DNA of 64,000 nucleotides from Chamaelirium japonicum (taxonomy: Eukaryota > Streptophyta > Magnoliopsida > Liliales > Melanthiaceae). The DNA lies in assembly GCA_947650365.1 (NCBI GenBank), contig OX393557.1, forward strand, positions 49,749,472-49,813,471. Reading direction: 5' to 3'. Shown in pieces: positions 11,617-25,400 of the stretch (its first letter is position 1; the number at the start of each line of letters is the position of its first letter). The translations under genes and the position numbers were made by a program. The notes under the pieces are model-generated. The model did no database searches, had not been told where the DNA came from, and saw nothing but the letters and a program-made list of their open reading frames with translations.

Positions 11617-13395
11617 CACTAAAAAAAAAACCATTTTTACCGACGGATATATTCCGTCGGAAATATTGAAATTCCGTCGGTAATGCTTTTTGGCGACGGA
11701 ACACATTTCCGTCACTAGGCTGTTGGAAAAAAGACGCCGGGAAAAATTTGCGACGGATATAAATTTCCGTCGGTATAAAACATTAATACCGACGGATTTT
11801 ATTATATCCGTCGGTAATATATAAATATTTTATAAAAATATAAAAGACTATTACCGACGGTTAACTTTAGTATCGTCGGCACAAATAAGTATTTTACCGA
11901 CAGATAATTAATTTCTGTCGGCAATATATGGATATTTTTTAAAAAATTAATAGATTATTACCGACGGAAACTTTAATATCCGTCGGTAATAAAACCTGAT
12001 TTTTTTTAAAAAAAATATCCCAGCAACATCTTCTCCGACAACAAACAGCAGTGAGCGGCCTCCCTTGCTCCTTCTTCTCCGGCGATAAACGGCAGCGAGC
12101 GACCTCTCTTGCTTCTCCATCTCTGTCGACAAACGACACCAGCAGCAACGGCCCATCCCTTGCTTCCTTCTCCGGCGACGGGAGGCAGCAGCGGGCAGCC
12201 TCTCTTTCTCTGCCTTCTCTGGCGACGGGAGGCAGCATCGACCTCCCCATTGCTTCCTTCTACGGCAAGGGGAGGCAGCAGCAGTGGCCTCCCTTGCTCC
12301 TCCTCCGTTGGGCATCAACAGCAGCGGCTTGAGGGGTCGAGCCTTGGCCTCTACCCCCTGCCTCTTCGGTGGTGGGTGGGGCAGCAATCGGGCCCCGTCC
12401 CTTTTTTCCGGCGGGATAGCAGAGGGGAAGGGGTCTTCACCTCCTCCTCCCCTTCTTTTCTTCTCCGGCAATGGGTGACAGCAGTGGAGGCTCCTCCCCT
12501 TCCCCTGCCTCTTCCTTATCCGGTGGCGCGCGGGTGGGGCAGCAGTCAGTCCCCGTCCCTTTTTCCCGGCGGGATATATAGCAGAGGGGAAGGGGTCTTC
12601 ACCTCCTCCTCCGGCCCCTTCTTTTCTTCTCCGGCGATGGGTGACAGCAGCGGAGGCTCCTCCCCTTCCCCTGCCTCTTCCTTCTCTGGTGGCGGGTGGG
12701 GCAGCAGTCGGCCCTCGTCCCTTTTTCCCGACGGGATAGCAGAGGGGAAGGGGTCTTCACCTCCTCCTCCCCTTCTTTTCTTCTCCGGCTATGGGTGACA
12801 GCAGCAGAGGCTCCTCCCATTCCCTCCTATGATATCGATGAGGGGCGGCAGCAGGTTCTCCCCCTGTGATATCGAAGAGGGGCGGCAGCAGGTTTTGGGC
12901 GGGGAGATTTTGATTTTCGAGGGCTTCAAAGTTCAAACCGATGAGGACTGAGGAGGAGGGGTCTGGATCCGTGGGAGAATTTTTCGGGCAGTTGGATTAT
13001 ACATTAACGTTCGAGATCGATCAATACAAATCAGTGCGGATCGATGAGGTGGCAGGTTGGTTGGGACAAAAGGATTTTTACCGACGGAATAAAATATTCC
13101 GTCGGTAAATATTATTAAATACCGACAAAAACTAAATTCCGTCGGTAAATATATATATTTTATTCCGACTGTATTATAATATATATATATATTTTACTAA
13201 CATAATATATTATATCCGTCGGTAAAGATATTATGCCGACGGACTTAATTCTACTGTCAGTAATTAAAATAGAAAAAATAATTAAAAAATCAAACTTAAT
13301 ATACCGATGGGTATAATCAGTTCCGTCGGTAAAAAGAATATTAGTACCGACGGTTATAATAACTTCCTTCAGCAAAATATGTTTTCTTTGTAGTG
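11617..13395. mobile_element. Non-autonomous CACTA element 1 (1.78 kb)
   Basis: It begins CACTAAAAAAAAAACC at 11617 and ends TTTGTAGTG at 13395. The 3-bp flanks are AAT on both sides (11614-11616 and 13396-13398), as expected for CACTA insertion. Both ends carry many copies of the subterminal motif TACCGACGGA/TCCGTCGGTAA. No transposase is present. The middle (about 12,020-13,070) is GC-rich and resembles captured genic DNA, with overlapping Ser/Pro-rich frames but no recognised domain. The subterminal motifs match those of the 14-kb CACTA at 14335-28409, the likely source of mobilising enzymes. Confidence 0.92.
12360..12825. repeat. Three tandem GC-rich units of about 150-170 bp
   Basis: The order GGTGGGGCAGCAGTC, TTTTTCCCGGCGGGATA, GCAGAGGGGAAGGGGTCTTC, TTCTTCTCCGGC, GGGTGACAGCAG recurs three times inside CACTA element 1 (starting near 12,361, 12,512 and 12,681). 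The repeat accounts for the overlapping long ORFs on both strands. Confidence 0.85.
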
Positions 13396-14699
13396 AATGA
13401 CTTTGTGGAACCGATATGTGAAGGAGATAAGTCAAATATTAGAAAGTGCTATTGATGAACAACTAATCATTTTAGGACGTGCAGTTAAAATAACAAAATA
13501 TCGATGTAAGTTTAGTCTAATTAGTTATTGTTATTTGAGCTTTTTAGAGAGTTATATTATATAACAAGGAGCAATGAAGATGATGCTTCCTCTATCGGTC
13601 GACGAGCTTTGGGGATCCCCGGGTGCGACGCATATCTCGCAGCTTCCCCAGGCGGTGGCAGGGCGCGGCCCTAGGGGTTTCAATGATGCGATGGCTCGTA
13701 ATCGGGGCCGGGCAATGAGGCGTCGGAAGGCCAGAAGTCGTCGGACGTGGGGAAACCCTAGGGGACGCGACCCAAGACCTCCTCCTCTGCCCCCCCCCCC
13801 TTTTGAGCGTGCCTCCCGTTCCTCCCCCCCTCCCCCATGGCCAACCGCGTTCCTTCGCCGACATCGTCAGACTCCCCCTCCAGCCGACCCCCAATACCCC
13901 CCCATTCCCAAGCCCTCGACCGCTCCACTTCACCCCACTCCCTTCCCACGCGGCTCTTGTTTCCGGTATGGGGAGCGAGGCCACCAGATCCGGGCCTGTC
14001 GGAACGGAATGGTCTGTTTCCACTGCAGGGGGGTGGGCCACTCAGCGAGGCATTGCCCGGCTCGCACCTAGGGCTTCCCTCCGGCCGAGTCCTCCTCCAG
14101 CTCCTCCAACCGTGGACCTGTGTCCTCACCTACGATGCCGGATCGCCGGGAAGCGGAGGTGTTTCCCGCAAGAGCCACTCCCCCGGGAGCTTTCTCGCGA
14201 GTAGGCCAGGGATCGATCTTCTCCCTACTCCGAGGATCCTCCGATCCATCCACCTTCTCGGCCCTCCTCCTCTCCCGCTGGGGCTCCCAGTAGAGGGGGG
14301 AGGACTCGCTGCCAACCCTCTGGCAATGGCCGACCACTACAAGAAAGAGGTTTATTGCTGACGGAATATTTTATTACCGTCGACAATATTATCATTTATA
14401 CCGACGGTAATATTAAAATCCGTCGGTAATAACAATTTAATATTTTAATTATTTTTGCATATTTATTATCGACGAAAATATAACTGCTGTCGGTAATAAT
14501 ATATTTACCGACAGAACAACGTTAATCCGTCGGTAATAATAGATTTTTTACCGACGGTAACAATATGTACCGTCGGTATAAAAACTTTCATATTTTAAAT
14601 ATTTTTTCTAATTTTATTACCGACAGACATATAAAATCCGTCGGTATAATACATAGTTTTACTGACGGAAATTTACCGGCCGTCGGTAAAAAAACCCTG

Positions 14700-15065
14700 C
14701 GATAAATTCAACCCGATCCCCTTTTCTTTCATTGTGCTCTGAATTATCCCCCCCCGGCCTCCTCGATTTCGAAACCCCCCCCTCCCCCCCCCCCCCCCGC
14801 GGGCCTCCCCTCCGGCGTGCGCACCTCGGCTCCGCCGTCCTCCTCCGGTAAGTCCCCTTCTCCTCCTCCTAGTCCCCTCCTCCTCCTCCTCCGACCTCCT
14901 GCTCTTCCTCTCATCCTCCTCCTTTTCCTCTCATCCTTCTCCTCCTCTTCCTCCTCCTCCTCCTCCTCCTCTTCCTCCGGCTTCCTCCTCCTCCTCTTCC
15001 TCATCCTCCACCACCTCCTCCTCCGGCTTCCTCCTCCTCCTCTGGCCTCCTCCTCCTCCTTAATT
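14700..15065. repeat. C-rich and CCT-repeat leader in CACTA 2
   Basis: A C-run (about 14,775-14,800) is followed by long TCC/CCT trinucleotide runs to 15,060. The Ser- or Arg-rich ORFs here are low-complexity artefacts. It may be an untranslated leader, since a possible donor (CTCCGGTAAGT) lies near 14,847. Confidence 0.7.
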
Positions 15066-15682
15066 TGTTGCAAATCGCACCCTAAAGTTTGAAATGTTAG
15101 CATAATGTCCATTTATATTTGTACGAAGAAATCAAATACTATGATTTATCGTTTGTATTAATGCTAATTTCCACTTTTAGAATTGTTTAGAATGAACAAA
15201 CTTGGTGACAATGAGCATGGCCAATCTCTAAAACATGTGTAGGCCAAGCGTATTTAGTTAGGGTGATCGGGTTCAGGAGTTGTTCGTAGATCAGATCCGA
15301 GCCCATTAGCCCGTTGCCATTACCGGCCAACCCATTTCAATAGAAGGTCGAACCCTTCGGAGTGGTCACCCCCCACCATCTTCATCGCCATCATGTATCA
15401 ACTTGTGCAATTATTAGGGGGTATGGACTCGTGCAATTGGCATGTGCAACAATTGCTGATCTATGGACCCTTTTACATGTACACAAATTAAAAAGAGTCA
15501 TTTTAGTAAAGGATATGGACACATGGCATAATAATAGGGGCATATTGGTAATTTTTGTAGGGCCACAATGAGAAGTGTAAGAATGCAACATTTCCTTCAT
15601 TGCTTTTGTTTTAATGACATAGGATCCTAATATGGGGTATATGTGTACACACTATATATATGTGAAACTGTATTATCTACAC

Positions 15683-16240
15683 AAGTTAGAGCGATAATCG
15701 GGTTTCGGGTGTCAAATATAGGTATTGAGGTACCCATACCCATACCTGACAGTTAATCGAGTAGAGTTTCTATACCCATATCTTACCTAAGCCTTGTAAA
15801 AAATATTAAAGTACCCATACCCAAAGCTAATAGGGTAGATCTCCTATACTCATTCATACTCTACTAGGTAGAGTTCCTATACCCATACCCTACCCAAACC
15901 TTGTACAACCCATGCCCATAGCCTTGTACAACCTTGTAAAACCCTTGTACAACCCATACCTGAAAGTACATTTGTACCCGTAACCCATACCAGTACCGGA
16001 TGTTTTAGGTCTCTTGTACAATCCATACCTGAAAGTACATTTGTACTCGTAACCCATACCCATACCGGATGTACATGTTTTAGGTTAAGGTTGGGTCACA
16101 AGTTAGAGGGGCAATTGGGTTTCGGGTATGGGTATTGGGGTATTCATACTCATACTCAAAACATAATTAGGTAGAGTTCCAATGCCCATACCCTACCCAA
16201 ACATTTTCCTTGATGTTGTTTTAAAACATAGGATTGAGAA
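15683..16240. repeat. CCCATACC-rich repeat element
   Basis: Many copies of TACCCATACCC and GGGTATGGGTA occur. A direct copy of the phrase ACAAGTTAGAG..CAAT.GGGTTTCGGGT lies near 15,683 and near 16,102. The style is that of GGGT-rich plant MITEs, but I could not define ends. The preceding stretch 15,066-15,682 holds nothing I recognise. Confidence 0.5.
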
Positions 16241-16332
16241 GGATAAAATGGAGAACAAATGTAGGATGGAAGGAAGAATGGGTTAGTGGATTAGTGGGAT
16301 TGCCCTTCCCATTACAGCCCTTGTTTTCTTAA

Positions 16333-16690
16333 TGCTCGTGAACAAACTTGATAGGCTCATAAAGAGCTCATGAATAGGCTTATAAATGACTTGAATAAGC
16401 CTAACATATATCCTAGTATAAAGTTTAGGCTCATGAACAAGCTTGATAAGGGACTGTTCAATCACTAATTGTGCATAGCCAAGTCTGAAGTTTAGGCTCG
16501 TGAACAAGCTCAAGCCGACCAAAGCTCGGTTTAGGCTCGTTTAATAAACGATCCAAGCTTAAGCAGACCAAAGCTCGGCTCGTTTGGGCTCACGAACATG
16601 CTTATTTAGGGCTTGTGAGCAAAGCTCGTGAACAAACTTGATAGACTCATAAAGGTCTCGTGAATAGGCTCATAAATGACTTGATTTTTT
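16333..16690. repeat. GCTCGTGAACAAACTTGATAG repeat pair
   Basis: A block of about 62 bp at 16,335 (GCTCGTGAACAAACTTGATA, then CTCATAAAG and AATGACTTG) recurs in direct orientation at 16,624. Between them are AAGCTCGGCTCGTTTGGGCTC motifs typical of a common plant dispersed repeat. No gene is present between here and the transposase at 16,806. Confidence 0.6.
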
Positions 16691-16805
16691 TATTAACTAA
16701 AATTGGGCGGAAGCTATCGCTATTTGTTCATTAACTAAAATTGTGCGGAGTCTCATAGACATGGTTTGAAATTACTGCAGGTGTTATATGGCCAGATAGA
16801 CGAAG

Positions 16806-19800
16806 ATGTCTTCGTTCGATAAGAGTTGGATGCGTAATTCGAATTGGATGAGACAAGAGTACAGAGAAGGAGTCAGAAAATTTTTGGATTTTGCATTTGA
16901 GCGTCTTGTACCGCTTGATGGAAAAATTGTGTGTCCCTGTATAGACTGCGGAAGGGTGACTATGAAGGTTCGAAAGGAATGTGAGGTTAATCTAGTAATG
17001 TGTAGTATTGACATTAGCTATACCTGTTGGTTCTCGCACGGTGAGGAGCTAGATGCAGTCCCCATGGCAGCTCACGGTGAAGCTGCAAACACAGTGATCA
17101 ATGATGATAATATTAATACGGATGATGACGATGACATGCAGGGTATGATACATGATTTGCAAGGTGGAATATGCACGGAAACACCGTCAGGTGATCAGCC
17201 CAATATTGAAGCGGACAAGTTCTACAGATTGCTTAAGGATGACGAACAACCACTATACCCGGGGTATGAGAAGTTTTCAAAACTCTCTTTCACTGTAAAG
17301 CTTCTTTATTTGAAATGCCTCAATGGTTAGAGTAATAAGTTATTTAATATGTTGGTAGAGTTGTTGAAAGAGGCTTTTCCTATAGGTGAGACGGTACCGA
17401 AATTATTCTACGAGACGAAGAAGACAATTAAAGATCTCGATCTTGGTTATGACGAAATTGATGCATGTGTGAACGATTGTATGTTATACCGGAAGGAGTA
17501 CGAACATGCGCGACCATGCCACATATGCGGAGCAATGAGATATAAAGAGACGGATACCGAGTCTAGTATCAATCAAAGGAAGAAAAATATATCTGCAAAG
17601 GTTCTTCTATACTTCCCGCTTAGGGACAGGCTTCAGAGGTTGTTTATGTCATCGAAGACTGCTGAGCACATGAGGTGACATACACGAGAACGTACAGATG
17701 ACGGGGTTATAAGATATCCGGCCAACTCTCTGACGTGAAAAGATTTTGATTAGACCTATCCTGAATTTGCATGTGAAGTTCGCAACATCAGGTTAGGGCT
17801 TGCTAGCGATGGTTTCAATCCCTTTGTGAATATGAGTATGTCGTACATCATTTGGCCAGTTGTCCTAGTTCCATATAATTTGCCTCCCTGGATGTGCTTA
17901 AAAAAGCCATACACAATACTCTCCTTGCTTATTCACGGACCCAGGTCGTCTGGTAATGATATTGACGTTTACTTACAGTCGTTGATTAAGGAGTTAAACG
18001 AGTTGTGGGAAGTTGGGGTCGATACGTGTGATGCCTCGTTGCGATAGAATTTTTGGATGTATGCGACACTTCTATAGACCATCAATGATTTTCTTGCATA
18101 TGCCTACTTATCCGGGTGGAGTACTAAAGGAAAATTGGCATGCCCTACATGAAATAAGGAGACAGATTCATTACGGTTAAATAACAGAGGCAAGTTCTGT
18201 TATATAGGCCATCGAAGATTCCTTGTAGACGGCCATAAGTGGAGGCAGAACAAAAGAGCGTTCAACGGCAAGAAGGAACTTGCAAAGGCCCCGGAGCAGC
18301 TTTCGGGGGTAGAAGTCTTGTGTGAATTGGATCAGCTTGATGCGGTGGTACTTGGGAAAGATAAAAAGAAGAGAACGTATAAAGAATCTACGCGTGAGCA
18401 TAACTGGAAGAAGAAGAGTATTTTCTTTAAACTACCATACTCGAGCAACCTACTCTTGCGGCATAACTTAGTTGTCATGCATATCGAGAAAAATGTGTGA
18501 AACAACATTATAGGAACGCTGCTGAATCTTGACGGTAAGATGAAGGATAATCTTAAATCTTGTCTCGAGCTTAAGGAGTTGGGCATCCAAAAATCACTTC
18601 ATCCCTAAGAAATTGGGGATAAGTTTGTGTTTCCAGTTGCATGCTATACCATGAGCTCACAGCAGAATGCAGCCTTTATGTGCATTCCTATGGTCTGTAA
18701 AAACGCTGGACGGTTATTCTTCGAATATCCCACGATGCGTGTAAAAGAACAATCGGAAGTTGTCTGGATTAAAGAGCTATGATTGTCATGTTCATATGCA
18801 GTGATTGTTATCTCTTGTTATATATGGGAATTTAACCGAACAGGTGTCTGGTCCGTTAATTAAGCTTAGCACTTTTTTCAGACAGTTGTGCTCGAAGGTA
18901 CTTAGACTGGACCAACTTGATCAGATGGAGAGGGATATTGCAATCACATTGTGCAAGGTAGAGATGATATTTCCACCTTTCTTCTTTGATGTCATGGTAT
19001 ATTTGACCGTTCACTTGGCAAAAGAGGCCAAACTCGGTGACCTAGTTCATTACCACTGGATGTATTTTATCGAGAGATAATCGTATTGTCTTATTTTTTA
19101 ATGTATTTGATCGTTCTTGATGTATTTATCCATAAATTTTTTCTCAAATTAGGTACTTGCGAATATTGAAATCATATGTTCGTAATATGAGTGTCCGGAG
19201 GGATCAATTACTGAAGGATAGCTAGCAGAAGAATGCCTGACATTTTGCTCAAGATACCTACATGGTATAAACACATGATTCAATCAACTTGAGCGGAACT
19301 ATGACTGTTGTCCAATAAACTTCGATGGGGGTCTTTCTATATTTGCCGAAATGGATAGACCTTTAGGAGGAGGCAAAACCCATCGATTGTCTGTAGATGA
19401 GATTCAACAGACACATATATATGTGTTGCACCAATGTGATGAAGTGTGGCTATTCATTGAGTAAGCATTTTACGATCATTTACTTATTCTTTTAGTCCAT
19501 TCATTAAGTATATGTGCTAATTATAATCTAATTCATAACCTGTAAAACATGAAGCATAAAGCCATCATTAATAATCGGGGTACTCGAAATGCTCCACAAA
19601 TTCATGATCATGAATTTCCATCGTGGTTCGAGAAACATGTAAGTGTTCACATCATTACTAAATTTTATTGACATCCATTACCGAATAATAATTATGTATT
19701 CATATCATGAATGTCATGTGGTTATTTTAGGCACAAGAGCTGCACGACAATCACGATCCGCTGATGAATAATGATCTCTGATGCTTATCTTGTAGCCCTT

Positions 19801-20405
19801 TACAAGACACAATATTATTTGATGGTTATATCGTGAACGATTATAGATTTCGGATGAAAGATAGTAAAAAATCACGAAGAACACAAAATAGTGAGATTGT
19901 CGTCAACGGTCAACAAGAAGAATTAGGAAATATGGACTTCTACGGTGTCCTCAATAAGATTCTCGAGATTAAATTCCTTGGCCAAAATCGGATCGTATTA
20001 TTCAAATACGATTGGTATGATGTTAATAGTCACGGGACTGGTTATAATATCGATAAATACGATTTTATCAGCATCAACACTGGTAAGAGATTGAATACCC
20101 AATATCAAGATCCATTCATTCTTTCCTCTCAAGCGGAACAGATATTTTATGCACCGGATAATACCTCTCCAGGTTGACAAATTATAGTCAGGTCACCACC
20201 CAGAGATTTTTACGACATCAGAGACAAAGATACGGGGGTCATCGATGATGATTTGGATACATTCCATAATGATGAGATAATCATTGTCGACGTAGTACAC
20301 GACGAAAATGAAGAGGTCGACAATATAAACTGGACAGCAAATGCAAATCAAATGATAGAAGAGGGATGCGATGAGAGTGACGGAGATGAGACACAAAATG
20401 ACTAG
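16806..20405 (+). pseudogene. TNP2-like CACTA transposase remnant
   Basis: Domains in order: transposase-associated domain (MSSFDKSWM, CPCIDCGRV, SYTCWFSHGE, 16,806-17,050), Transposase_21-like core (KLLYLKCLNG, CHICGAMRYKE, DGFNPFVNMSMSYIIWPVVL, YNLPPWMCLKKPY, HNLVVMHIEKNV, to about 18,620), DUF4218 (FRQLCSKVL ... VHLAKEAKLGD, 18,860-19,080) and DUF4216 (FYGVLNKILEIKFLGQNRI, 19,930-20,170). Together these mark the TnpD-like catalytic protein of CACTA elements. At least six stops interrupt it (17328-17330 and 17676-17678 among them), several where family members have Trp. It cannot make a full protein. Confidence 0.87.
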
Positions 20406-20671
20406 ACCTGGATTGTTTCATATGTAAATTAGACTATTAGAAAATGAATATCTTACTGTTTCATATATAAATCAAATTGTTTCATATATAAATCATATTG
20501 TTTTATATATAAATCATATTATTTCATATGTATATCATATTGTTTTATACTGTTTCATATGTAAACAAACTGTTTCATATTGTTTCATATGTAAATCATA
20601 CTATTTTATATATAAATCAAACTGTTATTTATATCATATTATTTCGTATAGAAAAATATTATTGCTTTCAG
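20406..20671. repeat. TTTCATAT-type short repeats between the two CACTA genes
   Basis: TGTTTCATATGTAAA, TTTTATATATAAATCA and variants repeat for about 240 bp. The segment lies between the end of the TNP2-like gene and the ATG of the TnpA-like gene, and may include the latter's promoter. No other feature is seen. Confidence 0.65.
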
Positions 20672-22376
20672 ATGGCATCACAGTCGAGGGTTCGTAGAGG
20701 CAGGGGTGGGCTAGCTCGGAGCACTCCGACTACCACCCCAGGGTCCGAGGCTGAGACCTCCGGATCTGGTAGTAATGTTCCTCTCTCCATACCAGCTCCT
20801 GAGGTCGCAGCCTCCGGAGCTTCGAGCAGTGCTAAGTACTCGGCTACAACATCTACGCCCACATGTAATGTTTAGATCTAAAATTTTATACATGTTGTAA
20901 ATACTTGTTCAGTACTGATGTATATTTTATTTGCAGGGTCAAGGATCGCCAGGCACGTAGGTGACCGGGGTGTGACGACGGTCCGACGTTTGTCGAGCTT
21001 ACGCGAGCCGCTTTCCCTACAGTGGAGCGGTAGGTCCTTTATGGGCGAGCATGCTTCTGATGCCGCCACGTGGGTCGGTATGATAGTACGGGAGGAGAGG
21101 AATGCCCCTATTGTAGGGATAAAGGGGTGGAAGAACATCGATGCATCCTATAAAAAGTGGATGTATCAAGTCTTTTTGGTACGTTAGTTTTATTAAAGCA
21201 TTTTAGAATAATATCGTACTTCTTCATAATTTGATTTGATAAAATTACTTGTTTCTAAATTGATTTTACAGGAAAAATTTAAATAGGAGAACATGGAAAC
21301 CGACACCCACTGGGAGGACTTGTAGAAGACGATGAGTGAGCGGTACAGGGATTACCGTTATAAGATTTACCAGCTCTACGGTTACTTGGTCGGCGAGCCA
21401 GCTAAGGAGTTACAGGCTGCAACCGTGACGATATACGCGCCACCGCTACACGTTTTACATTTTTTGGTCGCTCACTGGGCCACCCCTCAGTTTCAGATAT
21501 AATTATTATTTTATTAATTCGTACTTGTTTTAATGTTATACTAAAAATTTGTATTAATATTTGAAAATTTAATCGATTGACACAGGCGAGTTCTGCTAAA
21601 GGCAAGTAGAATAGAAATGCCTCGACGACACCTGCTCCAGTGAGGGGGAGGACCTCCATGCCCAAGCTTGCCCAGCAGTTGGTAAATAATACAAACATTT
21701 TATTATTTAAAGCTCTCTAAATCTTATATTAACTCATCTATTTATTTTATATGTCAAAAAACAGATATTGTCCTTGGCCCACAAGCCTAATCGGATTGAC
21801 CTTTTTGAGGCCTTTAGGAGGCGGTGTACCAATGGCGCATTTATGAACGACATGGTTGCCTCGTAAGTTATAAGTAATTAAATTACTGTTAATTTATTTA
21901 TATACGTATGCCATCAAATATCATTGAATATCATTGGTTGTTCTCATATAGGAGAGAATGCGATATATGGTGACCCCGTCGGCTGAGGCGGCTCCTCTTC
22001 CAGCTTAGTATTTATTGACTCGACGATGGATACTGTGCTTAGACCTGTCACGCATGGTCGCTTCTTCTGTACGGGCCTTGGAGTCACGCCCTCCTCCTAC
22101 TTTGGACGAGAGGGTATGCGCTCGAGGGCATGGGACACCCAGACCGATGCTTTGACTCAGTTGCAATCTGTGCTAGACATGGAGCACGAGCAGAGGCAGG
22201 CTCTCGAGCACAAGGTTGAGATGGAGCGCGAGCAGAGGCAGGCCCTCGAGCACAGGGTTGAGGTGGAGAGGCAGGCCCTCGAGCGGCAAGTTGAGGAGGA
22301 AAGAGAAGCTCGCAGGGCACTAGAGCATCATCTTAATGAGTTCATGAGCCGGTCTAGCAGTAGCTCATGCTCATGA
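20672..22376 (+). pseudogene. TnpA-like CACTA protein (Transposase_24 family), degenerate
   Basis: The start MASQSRVRRGRGGL follows an acceptor-like TTTCAG. Exon-like blocks are 20,672-20,865, 20,938-21,184, about 21,272-21,499, 21,586-21,680, 21,763-21,862 and 21,952-22,376. The protein resembles plant Ptta/En-Spm Transposase_24 proteins, which bind CACTA subterminal repeats: KKWMYQVFL, TMSERYRDYRYKIYQLY, then an Arg/Glu-rich coiled coil (EHEQRQALEHKVEMEREQRQ and on). Stops interrupt several blocks. The neighbouring TNP2-like gene completes the usual CACTA gene pair. A possible further exon (acceptor TTAATTGCAG near 27,642) lies beyond the satellite array. Confidence 0.72.
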
Positions 22377-22439
22377 TCTACTAATCTTTATAATATTAAT
22401 ATAAAATATGGATCTTACTAATTTGAGTTTAGATCATAT

Positions 22440-25400
22440 TATCACGCTAACATGCTAACTTATGAATTTACAACGCTTAAACTCTAAATTAGACAATCAG
22501 ATAGAAAATTCTTAAAATATCTACTTAAGACTGGCTCGCAAGTCCGAAACATGAAAAAATATCCAAGTCTGAAATATCTAATTAGAACTTGCTCGCAAGT
22601 CCGAAATACAAAAAAAATCCAAGTACGAATTGTCAGATGCCGATCCGATGACGATCCCACCGAATCCAAACAAATTCCAAATCCGAAACACGCTAACTTA
22701 TGATTTTTCAACACTTAGACTCTAAATTGGTAAATCGGAGGCGAAATTGTTAAAATATCTAATTAAAACTTGCTCGCAAGTCTGTAATACGAAAAAAAAT
22801 CCAAGTACAAATTATTGGATACCGATCCAATGACGATTCGATCGAATCCAAACCAATTTCAAATCCGAAACACGATAACTTATGATTTTTCAACGCTTAG
22901 ACTCTAAATTTGTCAATCAGAGGCAAAATTGTTAAAATATCCAATTAGAACTTGCTCGTAAGTTTGAAATACGAAATAATTCCAAGTACGAATTATCGGA
23001 TGCCAATCCGATGATGATCCGATCGAATCCAAATCAATTTCAAATCCGAAACATGCTAACTTATGATTTTTCAACGCTTAGACTCTAAATTTGTCAATCA
23101 GAGATGAAATTGTCAAAATATCTAATTAGAACTTGCTCGTAAGTCCGAAATATGAAAAAAATTCAAGTACAAATTGTCAAATGCCGATCCGACTGAATCC
23201 AAACAAATTTCAAATCCAAAACACGCTAACTTATAATTTTTCAACCATTAGACTCTAAATTGGTCAATAAGAGGCGAAATTGTTAAAATATCTAATTAGA
23301 ACTTGCTCGCAAGTCCGAAATCCCAAAAAAATCCAAGTACGAATTGTCGGATGTCGATCTGATGACGATCCGACTGAATCCAAATCAATTTCAAATATGA
23401 AACACGCTAACTTATAAATTTTCAACGCGTAGACTCTAAATTAACAATCGGAGGAGAAATTATTAAAATATCTAATCAGAACTTACTCGCAAGTCCGAAA
23501 TATGAAAAAAAATCCAAGTATGAATTGTCGGATGCCGATCCGATAATGATCCGACCGAATCCAAACCAATTTAAACTCCAAAATACGCTAACTTATGATT
23601 TTTCAACGCGTAGACACTAAATTTGTCAATCGGAGATAAAATTATTAAAATATCTAATTAGAACTCGCTCGCAAGTCCGAAATATGAAAAAAAATCCAAG
23701 TACGGTCGGATGCTGATCCGATGACGATCCGACCGAATCCAAATCAATTTCAAATCCGAAACATGCTAACTTATGATTTTTCAACGTGTAGACTATAAAT
23801 TTGTCAATCGGAGGCGAAATTGTTAAAATATCTAATTAGAACTCGCTCGCAAGTCCGAAATACGAAAAAAATCTAACTACAAATTATCGGATGGCGATCC
23901 GAAGATGATCCGATCAAATCCAAACCAATTTCAAATCCGAAACACGCTAACTTATGATTTTTCAATGCATAGACTCTAAATTTGTTAATCGGAGGTAAAA
24001 TTATTAAAATATCGAATTAGAACTTGCTCGCAAGTATGAAATACGAAAAATATCCAAGTACGAATTGTCGGATAATAATCCGATAACGATCCGATCGAAT
24101 CCAAACTAATTTCAAATCCGGATCACGCTAACTTATGATTTTTCAACCCTTAGACTCTAAATTGGTCAATCAGAGACGAAATTATTAAAATATCTAATTA
24201 AAACTTGCTCGCAAGTCAGAAATCCCAAAATAATCAAAGTACGAATTGTCGGATGCCGATCCGATGACGATCCGATCGAATCCAAACCAATTTCAAATCC
24301 AAAACACGCTAACTTATGATTTTTCAACGCGTAGACTCTAAATTTGTCAATCGGAGGCGAAATTGTTAAAATATCTAATTAAAAGTTGCTTGCAAGTTTG
24401 AAATACGGAAAAATCCAAGTACGAATTGTCTGATGCTGATCCAATGACAATCCGACCGAATCCAAACCAATTTCAAATCCGAAACACGCTAACTATGATT
24501 TTTCAACGTGTAGACTCTAAATTTGTCAATCAGAGACGAAATTGTTAAAATATCTAATTAGAACTCGCTCGCAAGTCTGAAATACGAAAAAAAAAATCCA
24601 AGTACGAATTATCGGATGCCGATCCGATGCCGATCCGATTGAATCCAAACCAATTTCAAATCCGAAACACGCTAACTTATGATTTTTCAGCGCATAGACT
24701 CTAAATTTGTCAATCGGAGGCAAAATTATTAAAATATATAATTAGAACTCGCTCGCAAGTCCAAAATACGAAAAAAATCTAAATATGAATTATTGGATGG
24801 CGATCCGAAGATGATCCGATCGAATCCAAACCAATTTCAAATCTGAAACATGCAAACATATGATTTTTCAATGCGTAGACTCTAAATTTGTCAATCGGAG
24901 GCGAAATTGTTAAAATATCTAATTAGAACTCGCTCACAAGTCCAAAATATGAAAAAAAAAAATCCAAGTATGAATTGTCGGATGGCGATCCGATAACGAT
25001 CCGATCGAATCCAAACTAATTTCAAATCCGAAACACGCTAACTTATGATTTTTCAATAAGTAGACTCTAAATTGGTCAATCGGAGGCGAATTGTTTAAAT
25101 ATCTAATTAGAACTTGCTCGCAAGTCTGAAATATGAAAAAAATCCAAGTACGAATTATCGGATACCGATCCGATGACTATCCGATCGAATCCAAACCAAT
25201 TTTAAATCCGAAACACACTAACGTATGATTTTTCAACGCGTAGACTCTAAATTGGTCAATCGAAGGTGAAATTGTTAAAATATCTAATTAGAAGTTGCTT
25301 GCAAGTCTGAAATATGAAAAAATTTCAAGTACAAATTATCGGATGCCGATTCGATGACGATCCGACCGAATCCAAATCAATTTCGAATCCGAAACACGCT

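Noticed and set aside
12051..12820. Overlapping long ORFs on both strands in CACTA 1
   Set aside because: High GC and tandem repeats keep all frames open. No domain or consistent codon pattern was seen.
13592..14361. Additional long ORFs on both strands around LINE 1 ORF1
   Set aside because: They overlap the frame holding the CCHC knuckles and reflect high GC. The minus-strand frames lack motifs.
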